In this document: positions 1 through 9,500 of the stretch, in pieces | Numbering within the stretch: the first letter of the stretch is position 1 | Layout of the letters: each line of letters opens with the position of its first letter | Source of the DNA: Microbulbifer aggregans | GTDB lineage: Bacteria; Pseudomonadota; Gammaproteobacteria; Pseudomonadales; Cellvibrionaceae | Length of the DNA: 64,000 bases | Assembly (NCBI RefSeq): GCF_020524005.1 | Contig: NZ_JAIVKK010000014.1 | Coordinates: 51,154-115,153 of the forward strand | Direction: 5' to 3' | Made by a program: the position numbers and the translations under genes | Notes under the pieces: model-generated | Databases searched by the model: none | What the model was told of the DNA's origin: nothing | Seen by the model: the letters and a program-made list of their open reading frames with translations, nothing else

Positions 1-416
1 CGGCGCCAGAACAGGGTTTTCTGCAATTGCGTCAGCCGCTTCTGTTGCGGGGTAACCGCCGCGAGCTTTTGTGCAATCTGCTGGCTGTCAGTTTGGGTTA
101 ATTCATTGTCGCGAATAAACTGTGCCGCGGCCTTTACCTGCTCCGGGTCTACGGCGCAGCCCTGTTGCCGGGCAATGGTATCGGCGATTTTTTGCGGACT
201 GCCGAGCGGCCAGTGATGCAGTACCAGTATTTCCAGTTCGCCGAGTTCCAGGTATTGCCCGCGCAGCGGATCATAGAGCATCCAGCAATTGTGCGGGCTG
301 CTGTCTGTTGCATTGTCTTGCGCGCGATGAAATTGCAGATCGCTGCGCAGCGGCGGCCACGCCGGGTTGGCCGTGCCACTAGGTATTTCCGGATTGATAA
401 ATGGTTGTGACTGCAC
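1..416 (-). CDS. Probable M50/PqqD-like export-cassette protein, N-terminal part (cut by window edge)
   Basis: Reading leftward from a GTG at 416, with an AGAGGT ribosome-binding site five bases upstream, the frame stays open for 138 codons to the window edge. The N-terminus contains WPPLRSDLQFH, then CWMLYDPLRGQYLELGELE and a winged-helix-like stretch with LHHWPLG. This resembles the PqqD-like N-terminal region of membrane M50 metalloprotease-type proteins that accompany HlyD adaptors in peptide-export cassettes. It starts 39 bases after the HlyD-type gene on the same strand and is probably in its operon. No catalytic HExxH is visible because only the N-terminus is present, so the M50 assignment rests on family resemblance and neighbours. 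Confidence 0.6.
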   Translation of the reverse strand, partial: MQSQPFINPEIPSGTANPAWPPLRSDLQFHRAQDNATDSSPHNCWMLYDPLRGQYLELGELEILVLHHWPLGSPQKIADTIARQQGCAVDPEQVKAAAQFIRDNELTQTDSQQIAQKLAAVTPQQKRLTQLQKTLFWR

Positions 417-454
417 GGCTTACCTCTTGATACCTCAAATTACCTCTGCTGCAT

Positions 455-1798
455 TCACATTCCGATCCAGCGGCGGGCGGAAGCCAGTGGGCGGCGCAGC
501 AGATAGTAGACAAGAGGAACGCGGGCGCCATAAATGCGCGCGTGGCCGCGGGTATTGATCCGGATCTGGGGCTGGTCTTGCTGGATGGTCGCGAGCAGGC
601 GGTAGCTCGCGGGAAGATTTTCTCCCTCGGTAGTGAGCAGGCTGTGGTAGATCAAACGCCCCTCGATCGGCGCGAGCGGTGCGGAGGTTGCGTAAAAGAC
701 TGCGTGTGCATTCTCCGGCAGCGTGATGGCGTCCTGAGTTGGCAGATCTATCTGGATCTGGCGCGCATCCGGCTGCACGATTTCCATGACTTTTTCGCCC
801 GCGCGAATCCGCCGCCCGATCCACTCCGCCGGGTCGGTGTAAATGGCCACGCCGGAGGCCGGGGCGGTGACACGGGTCTTGTCCAGCAGAGTTTTCTGAT
901 AGTCGAGGTCGAGTTTGCGAATGGCCAGATCGGTTTCCGCCTGGGCCAGTTTGTGGCCGGCGGAGGTCTGCTGGAAATTGTATTGGCGGGTCATACGCAG
1001 GCGCTCCTGAAAGAGCGAAATTTCCTGCTGTACCCGATCAATCTCCGCCGTGACTTCCGCATCCTCTAGAGAGAATAACAACTGCTCCCGTTGCACTGGT
1101 GCGTTGGGTTGAATATGAATTTCACGCACGACACCATCCGTCAGTGCGGAAACAATTCGCGGTTCGATGGCCGCCAGCGTGGCTGGTGCGAGTATGCTCT
1201 GGCGTACCGGGATCAGGCAGATAGCGGTGATGAGCGCGGCGAACACCAGTGGCCGACGGCGGAACCAGTGACGCAGCGAAAATTGCCGCGCCCCGCGTAC
1301 GGCGAACAGGGCCTGGGTTACCGCGCCGCCCAGTTCCCGCAATACTTCCCGTTCCTGGTCGGAAAAACGCTGGCTGCGCAGCAGTGCCAGGCAGCCCTCA
1401 TTACCGTCTTTCCCCAGTGTTTGCAGGACCAGGTATTTGGTTTCAATGGTATCTCTCTGATCGCTATGTTCTTTATTCCCGGTTTCGGACGCACTGTCAT
1501 TTCCGGGCTGGGATAATTCCAATTGCAGTGGCGATCGTTGCCGGGCTTTGTCGAAGTGCTGGCCGAGCAACTGGCGCCAGCGCTGGATTTCACTGCTGGT
1601 GGCATCAATGACGGAGATATTGGAAGCAGCCAGCGGTTTGAGCTGGCGGCCACTGAAAAAAACGCAGCTGTCAAAGTGCAGCAGGGCCTGGCTATCGCTG
1701 CTGGCAATCTGGGCCACCTGCTGCACACTGCTGGCGTTGCGGAGTTTTTTCTCCAGTGCCAGGAAGTGATTCAGTTTTTCCAGCAGACGGGCATCCAC
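455..1798 (-). CDS. HlyD-family adaptor with an N-terminal GAF-like domain
   Basis: 447 residues. Residues 1-165 look like a degenerate GAF domain (coiled start, then FDSCVFFSGRQL and LALLRSQRFSDQEREVL). One membrane segment follows at about 183-200, then a HlyD/biotinyl-lipoyl region: a first lipoyl half (ALTDGVVREIHI), a coiled coil (about 245-295) and a second lipoyl half (TRVTAPASGVAIY). The product is a membrane-fusion adaptor that would link an inner-membrane exporter to the TolC-like protein encoded upstream. The GTG start lies one base after the stop of the preceding adaptor gene, which shows translational coupling. A cytoplasmic sensor-like domain on an adaptor is unusual; what it senses is unknown. 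Confidence 0.8.
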   Translation of the reverse strand: MDARLLEKLNHFLALEKKLRNASSVQQVAQIASSDSQALLHFDSCVFFSGRQLKPLAASNISVIDATSSEIQRWRQLLGQHFDKARQRSPLQLELSQPGNDSASETGNKEHSDQRDTIETKYLVLQTLGKDGNEGCLALLRSQRFSDQEREVLRELGGAVTQALFAVRGARQFSLRHWFRRRPLVFAALITAICLIPVRQSILAPATLAAIEPRIVSALTDGVVREIHIQPNAPVQREQLLFSLEDAEVTAEIDRVQQEISLFQERLRMTRQYNFQQTSAGHKLAQAETDLAIRKLDLDYQKTLLDKTRVTAPASGVAIYTDPAEWIGRRIRAGEKVMEIVQPDARQIQIDLPTQDAITLPENAHAVFYATSAPLAPIEGRLIYHSLLTTEGENLPASYRLLATIQQDQPQIRINTRGHARIYGARVPLVYYLLRRPLASARRWIGM

Positions 1799-1799
1799 G

Positions 1800-2702
1800 C
1801 TAGTTGGCTCCGCTGGTGGATGGCGCTGCGGCGGGATCCTTGGTGTCGGCCAGTAAATCTTTACTGCCGTCGTTCAGGGAAAATCTGGCTTCGCCACTCA
1901 TGCCGGAAATCAACAGTGTCGCCGGGGATATTTCCTGAGGGCCAGCATCAATATGACCGATGACGCGCACCGTACGGGTAACCGGATCCACCACCGGTAC
2001 AATGCGTTGCAGGGTAGCGGCATAGCGGCGGCCGGTTTCATTAATGGTGACTTCAAAGCGGTCACCGATAGAAAGTTTTGCCAGCCATCCGGAAGGAATA
2101 ATGGCCTCTACTTCCAGGCTGCGGTTATCCACCAGCTCCAGAAGTGGCGCGCCAACATCCACGCGCTGGTGAGGTTCGATACTGCGGCTTACCACGAAGC
2201 CGTCGAAGGGCGCGCGCAGATCGCAGTAGCTGTTGCGGTGCTTTAACACCTTGGCGCTGGCGGTGGCCTCGGCGAGCTGCGCTTCACTTTGTACCATTTC
2301 CAGTTCGCTGACATTCCCGCCCAATTGCTTGAGGGAAATATTCGCATCCAGCTGCCGGCGGGCGAGGGCGCGCTGGGATTCCGCACCTTCGAGTTCGGCC
2401 TTCAATTCGGTGCAGTCGAAGCGCGCCAACAGATCACCGCGGGAGAAATGGTCGCCGGCGCGTACTTTGACCTGGGTAAGGCGTGCGGCCAGTTCGCTGG
2501 AAAGCTGTACCCGGCTCAGTGCATTGAGTTTGGCCGGTGCCGTGTCGCCGGCTGACGCGGCCATGCTGGTGGCCGGGGCGAGTGTGGCCGCAAGAAAAAC
2601 CGGGAAAAACACCGCAGCAAAAGTTTTGCGGGGGCGTAGTGACGCAGGCCGTGGCTGCGTGCGAAAAATCTTCAACATCTCTGGGTACCACTGATACTTC
2701 AT
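1800..2702 (-). CDS. Periplasmic adaptor subunit (RND/HlyD membrane-fusion protein)
   Basis: 300 residues. A hydrophobic export signal (about 25-50) is followed by the first lipoyl half and coiled coil (LTQVKVRAGDHFSRGDLLARFD; AELEGAESQRALARRQLD), the second lipoyl half (CDLRAPFDGFVVSRSIEPHQRV) and a beta-barrel domain. The protein would bridge an inner-membrane component and the outer-membrane channel. It lies 65 bases downstream of the TolC-like gene and one base before the GAF-HlyD gene, so the cassette has two adaptors. No RND pump or ABC exporter is visible here; it may lie beyond the left edge. A start at the ATG at 2678 is also possible. Confidence 0.85.
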   Translation of the reverse strand: MKYQWYPEMLKIFRTQPRPASLRPRKTFAAVFFPVFLAATLAPATSMAASAGDTAPAKLNALSRVQLSSELAARLTQVKVRAGDHFSRGDLLARFDCTELKAELEGAESQRALARRQLDANISLKQLGGNVSELEMVQSEAQLAEATASAKVLKHRNSYCDLRAPFDGFVVSRSIEPHQRVDVGAPLLELVDNRSLEVEAIIPSGWLAKLSIGDRFEVTINETGRRYAATLQRIVPVVDPVTRTVRVIGHIDAGPQEISPATLLISGMSGEARFSLNDGSKDLLADTKDPAAAPSTSGAN

Positions 2703-2767
2703 TGTTTGCGGCGTGCCTCCAAAGTGGAGGGCGCTCCGCGATGAGCTATTTCAACGGTCTGTAGCTG

Positions 2768-4339
2768 CTACCAGTAAGCTGCCGCCGAACCGTCTTCGCG
2801 AATTTCCGCTTCGCGCTTCTCGGCGCCCTCGGCGGTGTAGCCGCCGATGGGCAGCAGCTCCATGTTCGCGCTCTGGGTCCGCATATCCGCGACCTGCTGT
2901 TCGATCACCTCCAGCGGCTGGCGATAGTCGATATAAAACTCCGGCTGGAAGCCCACCGCGTTACCCAGGCGGCTGCTGGCACTGCGCCAGTCGGCATAGC
3001 TCACATCTTTCTGCACACTGGAGAGCAGTGACTGGGTGGCGGCGTGAATACTTTCCAGCTCGGTACCCTGGCTGGCCTGCCAGCGGGCGCGGGACTGGCT
3101 CGACATCTGGCCATCGATGGACGCGAGTTCGGTGGCGTAGCCGTGGTTCAACTGCGCGCGGCGCAGGTGGCTGTAGGCGAGGTTGACCTGGGTGAGTACC
3201 GCCACGGTGAGCGCGGCGCGACGCACGTCGCCGAGGCGTTCGGTATCGCGGGCATAGCCCACCAGGTCGCGGCCGGCCACTACGGTGCCGAGCAGGTCCC
3301 AGGTGAGACGCAGGCTGCTTTCGGCCCAGTCGTTGTAAAGCAGGTAGCTGTTATCGTCGTAGAAATAGCCGGTGCGCAGTTCCAGGCCCGGTAACAGTTG
3401 CAGGCACGCCTTGCGGATTTCAGTGGCCGCAATGCGCTGCCGGTAGTCTTCTTCCAACAGCTCGGGGCGGTTGCGCAGGCTGTACTGTTCCAGCTCCTCC
3501 ATGCTCATTTCCGAGAAGGGGCTGCGCAGGATGTCACTCTGAGTCGCGCTGACCATAAACGAAGTGCCGGGAGGCAGGCCCATTAGCGAGGCCAATTCCA
3601 TTTTGGCCGCGTGCATGTCGCCTTCCAGCGCCAGCAGTTCCTGCATCAGGTCCAGCAGGTCGCGACGGTAGGAGAGACTGGCTTCGGTCTGGCGCAGGCC
3701 GCGCTCGGCACTCTGGCGGGATTTCTCTAACGCGCGCTCGGTCTGTGCGATGAGTCCGGGAAGCTGGTTTTCCGCACGCTGGGCGGCCGCGGCCATCCAG
3801 AATGCATATTCCACATCCATGATGACGTTGTGCATCAGCTTGCGCTGGCGTTCGATGGCGATCATCACCCCGTCGGCGGCCTGTTTGGCGGAGAGGTAGT
3901 TGATGCCGAAATCCAGCACATTCCACGAAAGTTCCAGCCCTGCAGTGCTGTAGGTTTTGTCGAGGGAGGTGGATTGGGCCAGGGACTGATTGCCGTTGAC
4001 GTCCTCACTGCTGGCAAAGTGCTGCTTGTTGCGGTGGTGATAGCCGGCGCTGGCGGCGATTTCCGGCAGCATGTCCCAGCGGCTCAGGCGCAGGTTGCGG
4101 TTGGCGACCACGGCTTCCATCAGCTTAAGGCGGTTGTCCATGTTGTAAGCGATGGCGCGGGCAATCGCTTCGTTGAGGTCGATGGGACCGGTTACCGGTT
4201 GCTGATTGCCGAACGTCGCCATCCAGTCGCTGCTGGCGCGCTGGTTGACGGTCTCTTCATCGATGGCAGTTGGCTGAATGGTACAGGCGGCAAGAATTGC
4301 CGCGGTCAGGCTGAATGCCGCGAGGGGGGCCAGGCGCAT
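2768..4339 (-). CDS. TolC-family outer-membrane efflux lipoprotein
   Basis: 523 residues. The N-terminus is a lipoprotein signal ending at the lipobox LAAC (Cys19). The rest has the long helical repeats of outer-membrane efflux proteins, for example LNEAIARAIAYNMDNRLKLMEA and the LRNRPELLEEDYRQRIAATEIRKA segment of the second repeat. It would form the trimeric outer-membrane exit duct for the two adaptors downstream. It is the first gene of the minus-strand export cassette, with AAGGA nine bases before the ATG. The exported substrate cannot be read from the sequence. Confidence 0.9.
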   Translation of the reverse strand: MRLAPLAAFSLTAAILAACTIQPTAIDEETVNQRASSDWMATFGNQQPVTGPIDLNEAIARAIAYNMDNRLKLMEAVVANRNLRLSRWDMLPEIAASAGYHHRNKQHFASSEDVNGNQSLAQSTSLDKTYSTAGLELSWNVLDFGINYLSAKQAADGVMIAIERQRKLMHNVIMDVEYAFWMAAAAQRAENQLPGLIAQTERALEKSRQSAERGLRQTEASLSYRRDLLDLMQELLALEGDMHAAKMELASLMGLPPGTSFMVSATQSDILRSPFSEMSMEELEQYSLRNRPELLEEDYRQRIAATEIRKACLQLLPGLELRTGYFYDDNSYLLYNDWAESSLRLTWDLLGTVVAGRDLVGYARDTERLGDVRRAALTVAVLTQVNLAYSHLRRAQLNHGYATELASIDGQMSSQSRARWQASQGTELESIHAATQSLLSSVQKDVSYADWRSASSRLGNAVGFQPEFYIDYRQPLEVIEQQVADMRTQSANMELLPIGGYTAEGAEKREAEIREDGSAAAYW

Positions 4340-4708
4340 ATCTCGGTGTCCTTAGCGTACTTATTGACTTCTGAGTGCGCGATACGGCAGCGCGAGCTAA
4401 ATCTAGTACAGCCGTGCAGCTGGCAGGGTGATGACGGCGCCTACTGTATGAAAGAGGCGTTAAATGTTTCCTGTGTGCCCTACTGGTGCGGCGCGGATTG
4501 CTTTGCAATAACGGATCTGTTCATTTATTGTTCAGTGTTTGCCTGCCCGCCAATGGGGTGTCCTGTGGTGGCAGGCGGTAAGGGCTGGCATCCTTCGTTT
4601 AAAACCAATGTCCCTTAGAAGTTCGATAGATAGAAGTTCGATAGATAGAAGTGCGATAGAAAAAGAACCCTGCCGGCGTACTGATGGCGATGAGAGAGAG
4701 CTGCCCCC
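4340..4708. other. Divergent intergenic region between the export cassette and the sugar ABC operon
   Basis: This 369-base stretch carries the back-to-back promoters for the TolC-like gene (minus) and malK (plus). No coding frame with family resemblance was found. Its only striking structure is the triple 15-base repeat at 4616-4660. No recognisable sugar-regulator site was seen. Confidence 0.6.
4616..4660. repeat. Three tandem copies of a 15-base unit upstream of malK
   Basis: The unit TAGAAGTTCGATAGA occurs at 4616-4630 and 4631-4645, and with one change (T to G) at 4646-4660. It ends 48 bases before the malK start, so it lies in the 5' untranslated region or over the promoter. The copies are nearly identical, which suggests recent slippage expansion. 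A regulatory role is possible but not shown. Confidence 0.85.
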
Positions 4709-5802
<1,094 letters not shown>

Positions 5803-5809
<7 letters not shown>

Positions 5810-8130
5810 CCCCCCCACCGTGTAGGAGCCTGCTTGCAGGCGAGCCTCTCCCAGGCAGCCATCCCCGGAGCCGTTGTCGTGCGTGGCTTTCGCCTGCAAG
5901 CTGGCTCCTACAGGTCGTACTTTTGCTGTTCGCTGGTCACGTCGGTGCTGCCGATACAGTCAACCTTTGGCACGGCTACCGCGGTGCCGAGCGCGCCGCC
6001 TTCGAGCAGCTGGTGGAGGCGTACAACCAAAGCCAGAACGCGGTGATCGTCAGGACTCTGGCGGTGCCCTATGGCGGCTATGCCGACAAGCTCTCCGCGG
6101 CCCTGCCCCGCGGACAGGGACCGGATCTGTTCGTTTTTGCCCATGACCGTCTCGGCGGCTGGGCCAGCGCCGGACACACGGTGGCGCCAATTGACGATCT
6201 TGTCGACGCCGAATTGCGCACACGCTTCCCCGAAAACCTGATTCAGGCCATGAGTTTCGGAGGGCACCTTTACGGCCTGCCATTCAACTTCAAGAGCACC
6301 GCGCTGATTATCAATACCGACCTGGTGTCGGACGCACCGCAAACCACCGATGAACTGGTGGCAGAAGCCCGGCGGCACAGCGATCGCAACACCGGGCGCT
6401 TTGGTCTCGCGTACAGCTATACCGAGCCCTTTTTCCACGGCGCGCTGATGAACAGCTTTGGCAATGGCCCGTTCGACGCCCGTGGACAACTGGCGCTGGA
6501 CAGTCGCGCCAATATCCAGTCGCTGGAAATGCTCACCCGCTGGGTACGGTCCGAGCATATCCTGCCGGAAGAGCCCAGCAGCACACTGGTGACCAGCCTG
6601 TTCAATCAGCGCCGCGCGGCGATGGTGATCAGCGGGCCCTGGATGCTGGGCGAGATTGCCGCAGATATCCCGTACAAAGTGGTGCCCCTGCCGCGCAACA
6701 GTGACAGCGGCCGACCGCTGGCACCCTGGGCGGCGGTGGAGGGGCTGTTCCTGTCGCCCTGGTCGCGCCACCCACAGGCCGCGGTGGATCTGATGGCGTT
6801 TCTCACCAGCCGCCACGCCGCCGAAATCATGGCGATCGAAGGCGGACAGCTGCCGGCCAACCTGACCGCGTTTGAACATCCGCAGGTAGCTGGCGATGCT
6901 ACGGCCATGGCGTTCCGCGCACAGCTGGATACCGCAGCGCCTATCCCCAACTTCCCTGCGATGACCCTGATCTGGGCGCCGCTGGAGAACTCGATCAAGA
7001 AAGTGGTAAAGGGGGCCGCGGCGCCTGAGGCGGAGCTGCACCAGTTGCAGCGGCAGATCAGCGCCGACCTGGCGCGCCTGCAGCGCTCCCGCGCGCGCAG
7101 TGGCGCCGATTACTCCATGCCACTATGGCTGTGGCTGATCCCGGTGGTACTGATATTGGTTGCTGCCGGATTGTGGCGCCGCTATCACAGCGGACTCGCC
7201 GCGGGCTGGCGGGCCAACCGCAATGCTTATCTTTATATCGCGCCGGCGATGCTGGGGATGACCCTGCTGGTGCTGTTCCCCCTGGTATACGGCCTGTTGC
7301 TGTCGTTCACCGATACCACGGTGTTCAACGAGCACATGCCGCTGTGGTCCCGCTGGGCCGGGTTCGACAACTATGTGTCGATTCTGGCCGACCTCGACCT
7401 GTGGCGGGGGGAGGGCGCCGGGCGCAGTCTCGACTTCGACAACTTCTACTGGACCCTGCTGATCACCATCTGCTGGACCGCCAGCAACGTGATACTGGCG
7501 GTGGGATTGGCGCTGCTACTGGCGTTGGCGCTGGAGAAACCCATCTTCGGCCGCGGCTGGTTTCGGGTGATCCTGATCCTGCCCTGGGCCATCCCCAATT
7601 ACATTACCGCGCTGGTGTGGAAGGGCATGTTTCACCCGCAGTTCGGGGCGGTCAACCAGGGGTTGCAGGTACTGGGGCTGGCACCGGTGGCCTGGTTTGA
7701 TTCGATCGGCGCCAGCTTCTTTACTGGGCTGGTGACCAATGTGTGGCTCAGTGTGCCGTTTATGTTGGTGGTTATCCTGGGTGGCCTGCAGTCGATCCCG
7801 AAAGACCTGTACGAGGCCGCCGAGGTGGAAGGTGCCGGGCGCTGGCTGCAATTCCGCACCATTACCCTGCCACTGCTGAAGCCGGTGCTGATCCCGGCGG
7901 TGATCCTGTCAGTGGTGTGGACCTTCAACATGTTCAACGTGATCTACCTGGTGAGCGACGGCGCACCGGCCGGGGCGAACGATATCCTGATCACCAAGGC
8001 GTTCCGCATTGGCTTCGAGAAATACCAGTATGCCTATGCGGCTGCCTATTCCGTGGTCATCCTGATGCTGCTGTTCGGTTATGCAATTTGGCAGACGCGG
8101 GTGAGCCGGACACTGGAGGCGGCGCGATGA
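5803..8130 (+). CDS. malEF: Fused sugar-binding protein and permease (MalE-MalF fusion)
   Basis: 775 residues from a GTG with GGAG seven bases upstream. Residues about 50-430 are a periplasmic extracellular solute-binding domain (VNLWHGYRGAERAAFEQLV; FNFKSTALIINTDLV). A membrane anchor follows at about 442-462, then a MalF-type permease with the EAA loop EAAEVEGAGRWLQFRTITLP. Tethering the binding protein to the permease replaces a free MalE; such a fusion has been described for Bdellovibrio. A REP-like palindrome (5821-5912) encodes about codons 7-37, so part of the export signal (ASWLLQVVLLLFAG) is REP-derived. The gene overlaps malK, and its stop overlaps the malG start (ATGA). Confidence 0.88.
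5821..5912. repeat. REP-like palindrome, copy 1, inside the malEF reading frame
   Basis: The 23-base arms at 5821-5843 and 5890-5912 are inverted copies with one mismatch (core GTAGGAGCCTGCTTGCAGGC and its complement). Close copies occur at 8154-8234 and 59655-59727. Here the element is translated as the start of MalEF, including part of its signal peptide. It should fold into a long hairpin within the mRNA just after the start codon. Confidence 0.9.
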
Positions 8131-9119
8131 ACCTTCCAAACGATTCCTCCCCCCGTAGGAGCCTGCTTGCAGGCGAACAGCCCCGTGGCCCTGTGCGTAG
8201 CCTGGTGGCGTTCGCCTGCAAGCAGGCTCCTACGACGGGGCGAGCGGGGCGGATATTGCGGGATATCTTCAGCTGGCGCTTTGCGTTGCTGCTGTTTGCC
8301 TCGTTGATCGTGATCTACCCGCTGCTGTGGGTAGTGAGCCTTGCCTTCTCCGGCCAGCAGTCACTGACGTTGGTACAGCTTCCTGAAGACGCGAGCCTCG
8401 GCCAGCAGTTGCTGGCACTGATACCGCTCCCGGAGCAGTGGAATCTGTCGAATTTCACCGCGGTGCTCACCGAGCAGCCGTTTCTCCGCTGGTTGGGCAA
8501 TAGTCTGGTAGTGGCTTTGAGCACCACCTTGCTGGGGCTGTCGCTGAGTTGCAGCGCCGCCTATGCCTTTTCCCGGTTCCGCTTTGCCGGCCGCGAGCGC
8601 GGCTTGATGCTGTTTCTCATCTCACAGATGTTCCCGGCGGTGCTGATGCTGATCCCGCTGTATGTGATTGTGGTGCAGTGGCTGGGGTTGGGGAACTCCT
8701 GGCTGGGGCTGATCCTGGTGTACTCGATCACCGCATTGCCATTCTGCGTGTGGATGCTGAAGGGCTATTTCGACACACTGCCGTACGAAATCGAGGAGTC
8801 GGCGCTGCTGGAAGGGGCATCGCGCTGGATGATCTTCACCCGCATCATCCTGCCGCTGGCACGCCCGGCGATCGCGGTCACCGGTCTGTTCGCGTTTATG
8901 ACCGCCTGGAACGAATTCATCCTCGCGTCCATTTTCATGGATGACGAATCCCTCTACACAGTGCCTGTGGGGCTGCGCTTTTTTGTCAGCGACTACGCGT
9001 CGGAGTGGGGCTTCTTTGCTGCCGGCTCCATTCTCGTTTCGATACCGGTCATGTTGCTGTTTCTGGCGCTGCAGCGGTACCTGGTTTCGGGCTTGTCCGC
9101 CGGCGCTGTAAAGGGGTAA
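8127..9119 (+). CDS. malG: Sugar ABC transporter permease (MalG type)
   Basis: 330 residues. The ATG at 8127 overlaps the malEF stop (ATGA) and has GGAGG seven bases upstream. The first 45 residues are not MalG-like: they include RRSLLAGEQ and VAFACKQAPT, which are the translation of a REP-like palindrome (8154-8234). Six-helix permease sequence begins at about residue 50 (FALLLFASLIVIYPLLWVV). The cytoplasmic coupling helix has the EAA-type motif EESALLEGASRWMIFTRIILP. It would pair with the MalF half of MalEF in the inner membrane. The ordinary MalG cytoplasmic N-terminus is short, so the REP-encoded extension is probably tolerated as a disordered tail. Confidence 0.9.
   Translation: MNLPNDSSPRRSLLAGEQPRGPVRSLVAFACKQAPTTGRAGRILRDIFSWRFALLLFASLIVIYPLLWVVSLAFSGQQSLTLVQLPEDASLGQQLLALIPLPEQWNLSNFTAVLTEQPFLRWLGNSLVVALSTTLLGLSLSCSAAYAFSRFRFAGRERGLMLFLISQMFPAVLMLIPLYVIVVQWLGLGNSWLGLILVYSITALPFCVWMLKGYFDTLPYEIEESALLEGASRWMIFTRIILPLARPAIAVTGLFAFMTAWNEFILASIFMDDESLYTVPVGLRFFVSDYASEWGFFAAGSILVSIPVMLLFLALQRYLVSGLSAGAVKG
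8154..8234. repeat. REP-like palindrome, copy 2, inside the malG reading frame
   Basis: The 24-base arms at 8154-8177 and 8211-8234 are perfect inverted copies. They share the core of the elements at 5821 and 59655. The element encodes about codons 10-36 of MalG with no stop codon, so the insertion was read through in frame. Confidence 0.92.
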
Positions 9120-9500
9120 GTCCCGTGCGGGATTATTGAGGCGACAGGCGACTCAAGTGACTTTCCCGGACCTGTAGTCAAACATTCCCCTTGGTTGATT
9201 TTTGCGCATCCGGTATCTTCCACATTCGCGTCCCAGATTTTTTGCGTCAATTTGGTGCATTTTGTGATGGGCGATCTAAATATTTGATTTAAAAAGATTT
9301 TTCATTTCCCGCTTTGTGCATTTCAAGGTGGGATTGTCCATATTTCGGTAATTTTCGAAGGTGGGACGACTCACTTTGGCGCGCGGCGGGACTATACGCT
9401 TGCGCAGGAGTGGGCCGCCCTTTTTTGTGGTTGAGTGTTGCCCCCCTGACGAACCGACATAACGAAAAATGACGTGACGACGATGGGGGAGACCCGCTCC
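9120..9500 (+). promoter_or_regulatory. Upstream region of TonB receptor 1 with a pair of AAGGTGGGA sites
   Basis: No gene was found in this 381-base gap. Two direct copies of AAGGTGGGA lie at 9325-9333 and 9358-9366; the second extends to CGA. The matched GTGGG cores start exactly 33 bases apart, about three helical turns. A pair with the same 33-base spacing precedes the GH3 gene (16107 and 16140) and a single strong copy precedes the GH81 gene (20397). The arrangement suggests an operator for a regulator of the beta-glucan genes. Confidence 0.55.
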
